Positions 16,216-24,816 of a stretch of DNA of 64,000 bases are shown here, piece by piece. Origin of the DNA: Cellulosimicrobium terreum. Lineage in GTDB: Bacteria; Actinomycetota; Actinomycetes; Actinomycetales; Cellulomonadaceae. The position numbers were made by a program, and so were the translations under genes. The notes beneath the pieces were generated by a model. It made no database searches. It had not been told where the DNA came from and was given only the letters and a program-made list of their open reading frames with translations. The stretch is taken from positions 434,001 through 498,000 of the forward strand of contig JACYFD010000004.1 in assembly GCA_014803435.1 (NCBI GenBank). Reading direction: 5' to 3'. Position 1 is the first letter of the stretch, and every line of letters begins with the position of its first letter.

Positions 16216-16314
16216 GACTGGGCCTCCTGGGTCCTGGTCGTGTGGGTGGGTGCCGCTACGTTCGGCGCTGGACCGTCGCGCATTGGGCACGACGGCCGAT
16301 GAGAGGGGTTGGAA

Positions 16315-16551
16315 ATGCCTGTAGTGGTGCATCTGCCGGAGAATGACCGGCTGTCGCAGGAGGACCTCGCTGGAGCCGTGTTCTCCTACGCCATCGGGCC
16401 CGGTGGGACGTTGGTGATCCTCAAGACCGAAAGTGGTACGAGCCTCGCCTCGTCGAAGGTGTGGTGCACATATGCACCCCACGCCTGGGAATCTGCCGAA
16501 GGCACTGTGTTCGGCGACTTGTCGCTTTCGGAGCTCGGAACCAAGGACTAG
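16315..16551 (+). CDS. Small moron-like protein in opposite orientation
   Basis: 78 residues from an ATG preceded by AGAGGGG; a TTG two codons earlier is possible. The protein starts MPVVVHLPENDRLSQEDLAGAV and has a likely beta-rich fold with no recognised motif. It is read rightward inside the leftward head operon, and its TAG stop shares the palindrome CTAG with the stop of the minor capsid gene, so the two genes overlap by four bases tail to tail. Composition looks less GC-rich than its neighbours. This fits a moron expressed in the lysogen. Function is unknown. Confidence 0.7.
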   Translation: MPVVVHLPENDRLSQEDLAGAVFSYAIGPGGTLVILKTESGTSLASSKVWCTYAPHAWESAEGTVFGDLSLSELGTKD

Positions 16552-17654
16552 CGGGCTCGGGACACCTGCTCCCGAGCCGTCTGGCGCTTCAGTTCCGGGT
16601 GCTCGGCTAGGTGCGCCCGAAGCCCGCGCTGCCAGGCCTGGACCTTCGTCCGAGCTGACGCTGCGGCGACATCGTCAAGGGAGACAGCCTCGCGCAGCTT
16701 CCACTTCCGGATGCCGCGCTCGATCGCGCGCTGACGCTGCTGATCCTCGTACCCGGCCCGCTCCGACGTCGCCGCCTGGACCCGGGTCGCACCCGGCAGG
16801 TACGCCGACAGGGAGTGCCGGCAGTTCGGGTGCTGGAACCCTGCCGCGCGCGCCTGCGCGACCGTCCCCGCGACTCGCACCGACACCGGCCGGTCACTGA
16901 CCGCGGAAGGCACCTCTACCGTCCCGACGAGCCCGCCACCGATCGACAGAACCTTGCCCTCCCACGGGCGGCACAGCGGGCACTCACGGGGCGCGTCCGA
17001 CACAACGACAAGGTCCACGCCCGACGCGACGAGCTGCGTCGTGTGCCCGTCGATCGCCGCACCACCAGCACCCGTGCGCACCGCCATCTCGACGTACGAC
17101 TCGAGCGCCCACCGCCGCCCCGACCGGTCCCGGAACGTCCCCACACCGCGCTCCGTGAGGCGATCCAGCGCCTGCTGCGCGGCGTCCCGGCGCGCCTGCG
17201 ACCCGAGGAGCACCGTCGCCGACGCTTCCGCGACGGTACGCTGGTAGACGTCCTGGGCGGCCCGCAGGATCCGGGGCCGCCACGGCCCGACCCGCGCCAC
17301 GGTCTCCGCGGCGATCGCCTCGACCGCGCGCAACGTCGCCGGCGGCACGACGACCTCGAGCCCAAGGGCGTCCAGATCCGTCACCGCGGTCGCGCGTCCC
17401 CGCGTGTACGCCTGCCGGATCACATCACCGATCGCGACCGCCGCCTGCTCATCGAGCGACGCGACGTCCCGCGCGATCTGCGCGCGAACCCACTCGAGCT
17501 CCGTGAGCCGCGTCGTCGCCCAGTCCGGTTCGTCGAGGCCGCGAGCGAGCGCCCGCGAGATGCGACGCAGCACAGCGAGTTCCGCCTCGGCGAACAGCTC
17601 GGCGACGCGGTGGGCGAGGCGCTCACCGAACCCGGGATCGATCGGCACGCCCAT
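16548..17654 (-). CDS. MuF-like minor capsid protein (Phage_min_cap2 type)
   Basis: 368 residues. The N-terminal two thirds are helical. Residues about 215-275 carry the family's signature, SDAPRECPLCRPWEGKVLSI followed by GFQHPNCRHSLSAYLPG, with conserved Cys/His. Proteins of this family bind the portal and are packaged in small numbers in the head, some being ejected into the host. It follows the portal gene. The charged C-terminal tail (KWKLREAVSLDDVAAASARTK) is helical. No fused toxin domain is visible. Confidence 0.88.
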   Translation of the reverse strand: MGVPIDPGFGERLAHRVAELFAEAELAVLRRISRALARGLDEPDWATTRLTELEWVRAQIARDVASLDEQAAVAIGDVIRQAYTRGRATAVTDLDALGLEVVVPPATLRAVEAIAAETVARVGPWRPRILRAAQDVYQRTVAEASATVLLGSQARRDAAQQALDRLTERGVGTFRDRSGRRWALESYVEMAVRTGAGGAAIDGHTTQLVASGVDLVVVSDAPRECPLCRPWEGKVLSIGGGLVGTVEVPSAVSDRPVSVRVAGTVAQARAAGFQHPNCRHSLSAYLPGATRVQAATSERAGYEDQQRQRAIERGIRKWKLREAVSLDDVAAASARTKVQAWQRGLRAHLAEHPELKRQTAREQVSRAR

Positions 17655-17680
17655 CAGCCTCCCAGGTCAGACCGACACGA

Positions 17681-19261
17681 CTACGCCCGCTCGAGGTCAA
17701 CGTCCTCGACCTGCCCGGCTGGCGGGACGTCGTCAGGGTCGGCCAGGACCTCGCCGGCGTCCTCCGCGAGGATCAGCCTCACCTCGTCCTGCACCTGCAC
17801 CTCGGTCCAGTCCGGGTGCACCAGGTGCACGCGGGTCGCCGTCGACGCGGCGCGTGCGACGGTTAGGGCCTGCGCGGTCTGGGCGAGCGTGATCATCGAG
17901 TCCTGCACCGTGTCGCCGAACGTCACGTCGACGGCGCCCGGCACGAGGCCCGGCGTGCGGAATACGGCCTGGTCGATGCTCAGCATCTTCTGCGCGAGGC
18001 GCGACACCGCGGGCCGCTCGTTGCGGATCTTCCGGTCCCGCGTCAGGTACGAGCGCCGCTCCCGCGAGTGCACCTCCGTCGCAGTCATCTGCCCGCCGTC
18101 GGTCCGCTCCGCGAACGTCTGCGTGCTGTAGCCAGCGCCTTGCACGACGCGCAGCGCCATGTCCTCGCACGCCCGCAGGTGCTCGTCGACCCGGATGTCG
18201 AACTGCTGCGGGGTGATGTCGCCGTGCCCGTCCTCCGGCGGCGCGGACCTCACGGCCTCGTACACCGACCGGTCCAGGTCGAACACGGCACCCCGGCCCG
18301 GGCCTGCCGTCTCGAGCATGTACGACGGCACGATGATGCGGCCCTTGCCGAGCCGGATGTCCCGCATCAACGAGCTGTACGTCTCGTCGAGCGCGTCCAT
18401 CAGCTGCTCGACACCGTCGAAGTCGGACCGGCCCAGGTACTGCCCGACAGCGTCGGTGCGCCACCGGCGTTGTGGCAGCTGGTTCGCGATGTACTCGACG
18501 CACAGGCCCGGGGTGCGGCCCTCGACGAGCGCACCGTCCGCGTCCACGGCGGCCGCGAGACCGCGCGTCGCGTCGGCGTCCTCGAGCGGGACGGCGTGAC
18601 CCAGGTTCGTAGACGACCCCTGGTACAGGCCGTGGAACACCAGCCCGATTCCCGACGCGTCGAGCTCGTGCCGCTCGAGGTGACGCCACGTCGTCTGACC
18701 CTCACGGCGCACGACCCGCCAGAACGTGACCCCGACGAGGCGACCCCACCGGAACGTCGGCCACGCGGCGTCCGCGTCCACCGTCGTCAGGAACGGCGTG
18801 TCCCGCACCTCGGCGTCCCACGTGACCCGGTGGAACCGGCCACCGAGCGCGGCGCCGACCTCCGCGCCCGTCGCGAGGATGGAGTGCAGGCCGTCGTCGA
18901 CGTACTCGTCGAGGCGCGCCTGTGTCGCGGACTGGCCGTCGCCGTTCTGCTCGCCGGCGACGCTCAGGGTCGGGGGCTCGGCGTACAGCAGGTCCGCGGA
19001 CCCGCGCGCGATGTCGGCGGCGAGCGGCAGGTGCAGCTGGTCGCGCCGCTCCGACTCGACCCCGGTGTCCCGGCCCCACCACATGCGGCGCAGGAACCCG
19101 CGCAGCCCTGCGGCGCGCGCCGTCGCGGTGCTCGCCGATCCGTACACGGTCGACAGCGACTCCGGGGTGCCCTCGTACCAGGCCGACCACTCGTCCAGGA
19201 CGGGCGTGATCCGGGCCAGCGCGGCCGGCGGCCACGTGACGTCGCTCGGGGGCAGCGGCAC
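17681..19261 (-). CDS. Portal protein (SPP1 Gp6-like)
   Basis: 526 residues, between terminase and the MuF-like gene. It has an N-terminal region with RGFLRRMWWGRD and LADIARGSADLLYAEPPTLSV, as in Gp6-family portals, a beta-rich middle, and a long helical stem and crown near DGGQMTATEVHSRERRSYLTRDRKI, the characteristic 'TATEV...R' portal helix. It forms the dodecameric DNA gate of the head. The C-terminus is acidic. The ATG start is followed upstream by a divergent rightward moron. Confidence 0.92.
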   Translation of the reverse strand: MPLPPSDVTWPPAALARITPVLDEWSAWYEGTPESLSTVYGSASTATARAAGLRGFLRRMWWGRDTGVESERRDQLHLPLAADIARGSADLLYAEPPTLSVAGEQNGDGQSATQARLDEYVDDGLHSILATGAEVGAALGGRFHRVTWDAEVRDTPFLTTVDADAAWPTFRWGRLVGVTFWRVVRREGQTTWRHLERHELDASGIGLVFHGLYQGSSTNLGHAVPLEDADATRGLAAAVDADGALVEGRTPGLCVEYIANQLPQRRWRTDAVGQYLGRSDFDGVEQLMDALDETYSSLMRDIRLGKGRIIVPSYMLETAGPGRGAVFDLDRSVYEAVRSAPPEDGHGDITPQQFDIRVDEHLRACEDMALRVVQGAGYSTQTFAERTDGGQMTATEVHSRERRSYLTRDRKIRNERPAVSRLAQKMLSIDQAVFRTPGLVPGAVDVTFGDTVQDSMITLAQTAQALTVARAASTATRVHLVHPDWTEVQVQDEVRLILAEDAGEVLADPDDVPPAGQVEDVDLERA

Positions 19262-19291
19262 GGCGGTACCTCCTGTGTCGGTGGCTGTGTG

Positions 19292-19317
19292 TTAGATCGG
19301 CCGTACCGCGGATCTAA
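19292..19317. promoter_or_regulatory. Inverted repeat TTAGATC-N12-GATCTAA upstream of moron
   Basis: A perfect 7-bp inverted repeat lies in the 73-base divergent gap between the portal gene and the rightward gene at 19335, 17 bases before that ATG. It is AT-richer than its surroundings. It could be an operator or part of the promoter for the moron. No clear -35/-10 pair is assigned. Confidence 0.45.
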
Positions 19318-19334
19318 GACGAAGGGATGTTGCA

Positions 19335-19847
19335 ATGAGTACAGCTTCCGAAGAGGCGAAGTCGAGAATTGACCAATTGGCAGAGGAGATCGAACATGGC
19401 ACGGGATTTCGCCCGGCGGCCGGCGTCGCTGGAGACCTACTCCTGGCCCTAGCTGGCCGCGAGATCACCTTCGTGTCCGGAAGCCTCGACGCGTCCAAAC
19501 GGACCACAACCGGAACGTTCTTCCTGTTCACGACGGATCTTCTGGTCCGAGTGCGACTAGTAGAGGCGCGGTCGGCGTGGGGAGCTGCGCCCGGACATGT
19601 CGACCCTTCGGGGCAGACAGTTATCGATTTCATCCCGAGGTCGATGCTAATCGGGGTGACGCTGACGTTCCCGGGTTGGAGTGGGACGCGGTACTCAGGC
19701 CACGACGAACTAGTGGCATGGCGGTGGGGCGTCGAACTCAACGCGTCGTACCGGGGGTTCGACAACCCGGTCGTGATACGCGAACAGGACAACGAGCGCT
19801 TCGGTGACCTCTACTCGGCGCTGCTCAGCGATCTATCGGCCGAGTAG
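19335..19847 (+). CDS. Moron-like protein of unknown function between portal and terminase
   Basis: 170 residues, read rightward inside the leftward packaging operon and ending flush against the terminase stop. The N-terminal helix MSTASEEAKSRIDQLAEEIE is followed by a beta-rich body (GREITFVSGSLDASK, TTGTFFLFTTDLLVRVRL, ATGV-type strands), somewhat like PH-like or bacterial lipid-binding folds, but no family is recognised. GC content and codon use are visibly lower than those of the terminase and portal genes, a sign of separate acquisition. A promoter of its own with a palindrome lies upstream. It is likely expressed from the prophage. Confidence 0.78.
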   Translation: MSTASEEAKSRIDQLAEEIEHGTGFRPAAGVAGDLLLALAGREITFVSGSLDASKRTTTGTFFLFTTDLLVRVRLVEARSAWGAAPGHVDPSGQTVIDFIPRSMLIGVTLTFPGWSGTRYSGHDELVAWRWGVELNASYRGFDNPVVIREQDNERFGDLYSALLSDLSAE

Positions 19848-21173
19848 TCACTCGGTGTCGTCGCCGGGTGCGCCGTCCATGGCGGGGGCGATCGGGATGG
19901 TCTCCCGCCAGGACAGGCGGGTCGTGTAGATCGCGTACCGCAGCGCGTCGACCTCGTCGTCGTCCGCCTTCACGGGCGCGGTCTCGCCCCGCTTCGTGGC
20001 CTTGTCGTCCCACACGTACCCGGGGATCTTGTCGATCAGCTCGGTGCACGTGTCGGCGACGACGAGACGGTCGACGGCGAGGAGGGACGCGACGGTCTGG
20101 ATGCCGGGCAGGACGGCCTTGTGAGCGTTCGTCACACCCGGGACGCCGTCGTGGAACAGCTGGTGCCGAAAGCTCGCGGCCGCGGAGTCGACGGCGACCC
20201 ACTCGGGGGTGCGCCACCGCTCCACGGGCCGGGCCGTTAACCAGGACCGCAGCGACGCCGAGTGCTCCCCGATCGTCGCGTGCCCGGGCCGCCACTCGTC
20301 CAGCACGTACAGGCGGTCCTCGCCGTCGTGCCCGGGCCGCGTGTCCGGGCCGATGCCGAGCAGGTACCCGCGGGTCGCGTGCACGTCGCCGTAGTCGACG
20401 CCCATCGCGAGCACCCGGTCCATGTCGGGCAGGTCGACGGCGGGCATGACGTGCCGGTCCGGGTCCCACTGCTCGTACACGGCCCCGGCGGCCTGCACCC
20501 ACTCGCCGAGGATGAACCGCCGGTACCAAAGCCCGACGTACTCGCGGGTGATCTGCGCGACGTACGCGGGGTCGAGGTGGGTGTTGTCGGCGAGGCGGAA
20601 CCGGAAGATCCGGTAGCCGAGCTCGACGGCGCGCAGGATGACCTGCTTGCGCAGCCAGTGCGCGGGCCCGTCGGGGTTCGTCGTCGCGAACAGGCGCGCA
20701 CCGGGCACGGACATGCGGCCGATGAGCTGCGTCCAGAACGCCTCCGCGACGAGGGTCGCCTCGTCGACGTACGCCCCGGCGACGGTCAGTCCGCGGAGCA
20801 CCGCCTCGGCGCGCGAGTCGGACGCGCCGAGGACGTGCACGGTCCGGCCCAGGATGATCGCCGTCGGGGCGCCGGCCGTGTACGACACGTGCCGGGCCAG
20901 CAGCCCGAACAGGGACGGGTCCTTCAGCGGGCCGAAGACGTTGCGGGCGATGGACTCGCGGGTGCGGCCGACGACGACGAGCTCGCCGCCGCGCGGCGCG
21001 TGCGCGACGAAGATCAGCCACGCGAGCAGGGACGCGATCGTCTTCCCGGACCGGATCGACCCGGTCCACAGGTTCACGCGCGCAGTCGCCCGCGCGATCG
21101 ACCACACCTGACGCGGGGACAAGCCGGCCAGGACCGCGGCCACGACGGCCTGCGTTACGACGACGGCGGTCAC
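19848..21173 (-). CDS. Terminase large subunit
   Basis: 441 residues. The ATPase domain has Walker A GSIRSGKT (residues 38-45) and Walker B AYVDEA (about 134-139). The C-terminal nuclease domain has acidic motifs MGVDYGD (about 260) and DDEVDALRYA (about 405), the RNase H-like fold that cuts concatemers. It drives DNA packaging through the portal. The GTG overlaps the small subunit stop by four bases. Full length for the family. Confidence 0.95.
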   Translation of the reverse strand: MTAVVVTQAVVAAVLAGLSPRQVWSIARATARVNLWTGSIRSGKTIASLLAWLIFVAHAPRGGELVVVGRTRESIARNVFGPLKDPSLFGLLARHVSYTAGAPTAIILGRTVHVLGASDSRAEAVLRGLTVAGAYVDEATLVAEAFWTQLIGRMSVPGARLFATTNPDGPAHWLRKQVILRAVELGYRIFRFRLADNTHLDPAYVAQITREYVGLWYRRFILGEWVQAAGAVYEQWDPDRHVMPAVDLPDMDRVLAMGVDYGDVHATRGYLLGIGPDTRPGHDGEDRLYVLDEWRPGHATIGEHSASLRSWLTARPVERWRTPEWVAVDSAAASFRHQLFHDGVPGVTNAHKAVLPGIQTVASLLAVDRLVVADTCTELIDKIPGYVWDDKATKRGETAPVKADDDEVDALRYAIYTTRLSWRETIPIAPAMDGAPGDDTE

Positions 21174-21679
21174 GTCGCGTCCTGCTCAGGCATGCGGTCC
21201 GCGGCCTCCCGGATCGCCGCGGCGATCCCGTCCAGCATCCCGACAGCCTCGACGTGCCCGCCGTCCGCGTCGTGCAGCGCGAGCTTGAGGGACCGGTCGA
21301 TCGCGACCCCGACGGCCTGCATCAGCTTCAGCTTGTCCGTCGGCGACGGCTCGTCTTGGGTCCACCGGACCTCGATGTAGTCCTTGCCGCCGTGGTCGAT
21401 GTACTCGTGCGGCAGGCGCACCTGTTGGCGCAGGTGTTCGGCGTCCTCGAGGAGCTTGACCTCGAGCGCGGACCGGCGCGCCTTCGCGTCGACGATGACG
21501 GCCTGCGTCGCCGCGATCGTCTCGGTGCGGTCGGACCGGATCCCGAGCTTGTGCGCCCTCGACGCCACCGACCCGGCCGTGCGCCCCAGCTCCTTCGCGA
21601 CCTGCCGTTGCGGCACGCCGGCGGCGAGGCGTTCACGGATCAGGGCGTCCTCGTCGGGCGTGTACCGGGGTGCAGGCAC
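21170..21679 (-). CDS. Terminase small subunit
   Basis: 169 residues. An N-terminal HTH (YTPDEDALIRERLAAGVPQRQVAKELGRTAGSVASRAHKLG) is of the Myb/SANT-like type that recognises the packaging site. Then come a helical oligomerisation core and an acidic C-terminal tail. It overlaps the large subunit gene start. The ATG has no strong ribosome binding site. The pac or cos site is usually near this gene; no site is identified here. Confidence 0.85.
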   Translation of the reverse strand: MPAPRYTPDEDALIRERLAAGVPQRQVAKELGRTAGSVASRAHKLGIRSDRTETIAATQAVIVDAKARRSALEVKLLEDAEHLRQQVRLPHEYIDHGGKDYIEVRWTQDEPSPTDKLKLMQAVGVAIDRSLKLALHDADGGHVEAVGMLDGIAAAIREAADRMPEQDAT

Positions 21680-21734
21680 GCGGTCTCACCTGCCTCACGG
21701 GATCGCGCCGCGCCTGGCGTCGAAGGATGGCGCG

Positions 21735-22286
21735 CTAGCCGAACACCTCGCTCAGCTTGCCGTGACGTTCGCGCAGCCAGTGGCGTCCCGCGGTGTCCCT
21801 GAAGTGCGCGGCGAAGTCGTGATCCCGCGTCTCCGTGAGAGAGAACTCGCGACTACGGAACTTCGCACCGGGCTCAAGCACCGCGAGGGTTTCGGTGAGG
21901 TCACCGTTATCGTTCACGTCGAGAAGTACCGGGCTGACGTCGATGACCGGCATGTCTGAACAGTTCATTACGACGACGTTCGCTCTGTCGAGTTCGCGGG
22001 CGGTTTCGGACCCGTCGGATTGCGATGCCGACCAGTACTCAACCCACATCACGACCCGTCTGGCTTGAGATTCTCGCTCGCGCTGCGCCTCGGCCTGTTC
22101 GACTCGTCTCTGCGCGGCCCGCGCGGCGTCGCGTTCATCCTCCGCTACCTTGCGGTTAGCTCGCTCACGTGTCGCGAGCCAGAGAGCCACGCCCGCCGCG
22201 AACGCAGACCCGAGAGCTCCCACGATCTCCCAGAAGTCATGCCAGCGCGCTCCGTAGTCGTGAAGCCACTCCCACACCGGTTGCAT
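21735..22286 (-). CDS. Membrane-anchored coiled-coil protein, 183 residues (unknown)
   Basis: A membrane helix at about 20-40 (IVGALGSAFAAGVALWLATRE) is followed by a charged coiled coil (about 42-75) and a C-terminal beta-rich domain (about 85-183) with NVVVMNCSDMPVIDVSPVLLDV and later KFRSREFSLTETRD. The last part resembles the C-terminal domain of the gene at 28344 (VTNGASRTLYDVSLGFDV, then REWARIDE). The ATG start is chosen because sequence before it lacks coding character. It lies alone between terminase and the early genes, behind a strong hairpin. Superinfection exclusion is a possibility, not shown. Confidence 0.75.
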   Translation of the reverse strand: MQPVWEWLHDYGARWHDFWEIVGALGSAFAAGVALWLATRERANRKVAEDERDAARAAQRRVEQAEAQRERESQARRVVMWVEYWSASQSDGSETARELDRANVVVMNCSDMPVIDVSPVLLDVNDNGDLTETLAVLEPGAKFRSREFSLTETRDHDFAAHFRDTAGRHWLRERHGKLSEVFG

Positions 22287-22393
22287 GCCGGGAGCGTAAC
22301 GGCAGGGTCTGACGTGGTTCCCCGCCGGGTCGGGCTCACCGCGCACGTGTGTGAGGGGTCGCGGGCTCATCGACGAGGCAGGGCGTATGCGGC

Positions 22394-22432
22394 AGGACCG
22401 CCCGGGAGCGGTGTGCTCGACCGGGCGGTCCT
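22394..22432 (-). terminator. Terminator hairpin between early and late leftward genes
   Basis: A perfect 12-bp stem, AGGACCGCCCGG pairing with CCGGGCGGTCCT around a 15-base loop, lies 65 bases beyond the stop of the zinc-finger gene at 22497. It has no T tract. It probably ends the early transcript and separates it from the gene at 22286 and the late operon. The remaining gap (22287-22496) shows no other clear element. Confidence 0.7.
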
Positions 22433-22496
22433 GGGTTTGGGGCGCGCGTGATCCCCGGAAGCGTTGCACGAAGCATAGACCACGCCTATGGGTTCG

Positions 22497-23420
22497 TCAC
22501 GCAGGCACCGCCTCGACCCGCGCAGCCACCGCACCGAGCTCGAACACGGGCCGGCCGCGCCCGTCCGACCCGACGGCGGCCAGGACACCGCGGTGCACCC
22601 AGGACCGCCACGTCGCGCTGTTGAGGCCCGGCCAGATGGCGCGCGCCTGCTCCGCGGTCACGAGCGCGTCCGGGTGCTCGGCCGGCAGCGCGCGCACATG
22701 CCAGCGCGTGTCCGCGGCCAGGACCCGCCGGTCACCCCACGTCGTGCCGCACCCGGTGCACCGGGCGACGTCGGAGAGGCCCACTGCGACGTCCCAGTCG
22801 CGCACGATCGTGCCTCCGCAGTGCACGCACGGCGCGGCCTCACGCTCCGGGGCGAGACCGGCGAGCCGCCGCACGACCGCCCGGGTCGCACGCAGCTCGT
22901 CGAGGTATACGTCCCACGCCGGGTGGTTCTGCGCCGCCCACAGCGTGTGTGTGCGCAGGTACCCGAGCGTGTCGCCCGCGCCCTGAGGGTCGCCGCACCG
23001 GGCCACCCAGTCGTCGACCCACGCCTCGAGCAGGTCCAGGGCGCCATCGGCGGTGCGGATGCTCGACGGGCCGGCGACGGGGACGTCCTCGCGGAAGAGC
23101 GCGTCGAGGCCGTGCGGCAGCCGGCCCTCGTCCGTCGTCGAGGCGGTGCCGGTGAGGTCGTACCGGATGGCGCGCAACCCGACGGCGGTGCGCACCCCGT
23201 CCGGGATCTCGGCGAGGTAGTCCCCGATGTCGTCGAGGAGGCCGTGCGCGCGGTTGAGGCAACGGTCGCAGATCGCGAGGGCGGTCTCGAGGGGGCGTGC
23301 GCAGTCGCGGCATCCGGCCGTGGTGGCGGTGCAGCTCGAGCACGCGAACGTGCGCATGCCGGCGTCGTCGAACGTGGTCGTCTCGATCCAGTCGTGGGTG
23401 TGGTCGTCGGGGTGGGTCAC
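22497..23420 (-). CDS. Phage zinc-finger protein of unknown function
   Basis: 307 residues from a GTG with GGGA 8 bases upstream. N-terminal Cys pairs (FACSSCTATTAGCRDCARP, then ICDRCLNRAHGLL) and a second cluster near 225-255 (CVHCGGT, CTGCGTTWGDRR) predict two zinc ribbons. The C-terminal 70 residues (ALVTAEQARAIWPGLNSATWRSWVHRG) look like a winged-helix or MerR-type HTH. Similar proteins occur in many actinophages upstream of terminase. A DNA-binding regulator of late genes or replication is plausible by position. Function is not known. Confidence 0.75.
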   Translation of the reverse strand: MTHPDDHTHDWIETTTFDDAGMRTFACSSCTATTAGCRDCARPLETALAICDRCLNRAHGLLDDIGDYLAEIPDGVRTAVGLRAIRYDLTGTASTTDEGRLPHGLDALFREDVPVAGPSSIRTADGALDLLEAWVDDWVARCGDPQGAGDTLGYLRTHTLWAAQNHPAWDVYLDELRATRAVVRRLAGLAPEREAAPCVHCGGTIVRDWDVAVGLSDVARCTGCGTTWGDRRVLAADTRWHVRALPAEHPDALVTAEQARAIWPGLNSATWRSWVHRGVLAAVGSDGRGRPVFELGAVAARVEAVPA

Positions 23421-23555
23421 GGTGGTCTCCCTTGATGCGGGCGGGTCCAGGGGGAGGTATCGACAGGATGTTCTGGCGAAGGGGGTGTGTCGTGCTTTTC
23501 GGACGGCGGCGGTCGGTGCCGATGCCGTGTCGCAGGCGAGTGGGATCATCCGCGC

Positions 23556-24107
23556 ATGGATCTCAGTGCCGCAGCAGAAGCAAACGCGTCGTCGGGCTGG
23601 CTCGAGGGCTGGGTCGGCGGTCTCATCGCAGCTGCGATCACACTGGCGTTCACGGCTTGGTGGGAGGCCAGGCAGCATCGTCGACGCCAGCTTGACGACA
23701 GGGTGCTGGCGCTTGCTCGGGTCGCTGACAAGTGCTGGTTCCGGATGCATGCAGCCCCACGGCCAGACACTGCGGAGATCGATGCGCTTGGATCCGACCT
23801 CGCTATCGCCCACGTGAACGTGATGATGCTCGCGCGCCGACGGGCGAGTCCGTTCACGCCCCGAGTGCTAGCGCATGTTCGCAACGGCCTCGACAAGACA
23901 CTGGCTTCAGTCTTCGTCGAAGTCGAGAGAACCATGACGGGCGCGAGAAGTGACGGCTCGATCAAGGACGCGGCACGCGCGGTGATGGGGTACAAGCGTG
24001 CGGCAAAGGCGTGGATCGAGAACCCGTGGTCATTCGCATGGGGCAAAGACCAAGCCACAGTGTTCCTCACGCCCACGCCCGACCCGGATGAAGCCGCACC
24101 GCTCTGA
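23556..24107 (+). CDS. Membrane-anchored helical moron, 183 residues (unknown)
   Basis: The N-terminus (WLEGWVGGLIAAAITLAFTAWWEARQHRR) holds one membrane helix at about 15-35, followed by a mostly helical cytoplasmic body with QLDDRVLALARVADKCWFRMHAA and later DKTLASVFVEVERTMTGARSD. It is read rightward between leftward early genes and ends four bases before the stop of the ParB-like gene. Base composition is lower in GC than its neighbours. No family is recognised. It shares gene length (552 bp) with two other membrane genes of this prophage. Confidence 0.75.
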   Translation: MDLSAAAEANASSGWLEGWVGGLIAAAITLAFTAWWEARQHRRRQLDDRVLALARVADKCWFRMHAAPRPDTAEIDALGSDLAIAHVNVMMLARRRASPFTPRVLAHVRNGLDKTLASVFVEVERTMTGARSDGSIKDAARAVMGYKRAAKAWIENPWSFAWGKDQATVFLTPTPDPDEAAPL

Positions 24108-24111
24108 TCCC

Positions 24112-24816
24112 TCATGCGGACTCACCGCCACCCCGTGTGACGGCGTGGCGCACGAGTTCGTCCGCGCGCACCACGTCCTCCCAGCACTGCCCGCACCCGA
24201 CCCCACCGACGAGCACACGCCCGTCCGAGTGCGTGCACGCCTCCCTGACCGCCGCGGCGAGGCGGTGCGTCCCGGTCAGCCACCCGGACCGCCGCTGCAC
24301 CGTCCTCGCCGCCCCCACACCGTCACGGCGCACCTGCCGCGCCAGCTGCGTCGCGTCCGTCGTCGACAGCTGGCCCGTGACGACCATCGCGCGCGCCTCC
24401 GCCGGAAGGTCCAAGAGGGCGAGCCGGGCCCGCACCGTCGCCGCCGAGTAGCCGGTGCGGGCCGCGATCGTCGACGCCGACATGCCGCGACGCCGCAGCC
24501 TCGCGAACGCGTCAGCCTGCTCGAGCGGGGACAGCTGCTTGTGCATCGCCGCCGCGAGCATCACCGCCGTGTTCGCGCCGTCGTCGCCCTCACGGCGCGC
24601 CACGCACGGCAGGGCGCGCACACCGGCCAGCAGGGCAGCCTGGTAGCGGCGGTGCCCGTCCACGATCGTCCAACCGCCAGCGGGGCGCTTCGTGACCACG
24701 AGGGGCTGCAGCAGCCCCACCGCACGCAGCGACGCCGCGAGCTCGTCGAGGTTGCCGAGGTCGGTGCGCACGTTCGCCGGGTTCGGGTGGATCAGTTCCA
24801 CCGGGATCGCGCTCAC
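24112..24816 (-). CDS. ParB-like nuclease/HTH domain protein
   Basis: 234 residues. The N-terminal ParB/Srx domain includes IPVELIHPNPANVRTDLGNLDELAASLR and the signature VDGHRRYQAALLAG. A central HTH (about 115-150, MSASTIAARTGYSAATVRARLALL) follows, then a C-terminal region with CGQC. ParB-like proteins bind DNA and hydrolyse CTP in partition systems, and phage relatives act in gene control or DNA handling. No ParA is found next to it, so a plasmid-like partition system is unlikely. The GTG overlaps the upstream stop. Confidence 0.85.
   Translation of the reverse strand: MSAIPVELIHPNPANVRTDLGNLDELAASLRAVGLLQPLVVTKRPAGGWTIVDGHRRYQAALLAGVRALPCVARREGDDGANTAVMLAAAMHKQLSPLEQADAFARLRRRGMSASTIAARTGYSAATVRARLALLDLPAEARAMVVTGQLSTTDATQLARQVRRDGVGAARTVQRRSGWLTGTHRLAAAVREACTHSDGRVLVGGVGCGQCWEDVVRADELVRHAVTRGGGESA

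Noticed and set aside
13870-16302. An 810-codon rightward open frame across capsid and scaffold genes
   Set aside because: It is Arg/Val/Gly-rich, antisense to well-recognised head genes, and open only because high-GC codon bias removes stops. No domain is recognised.
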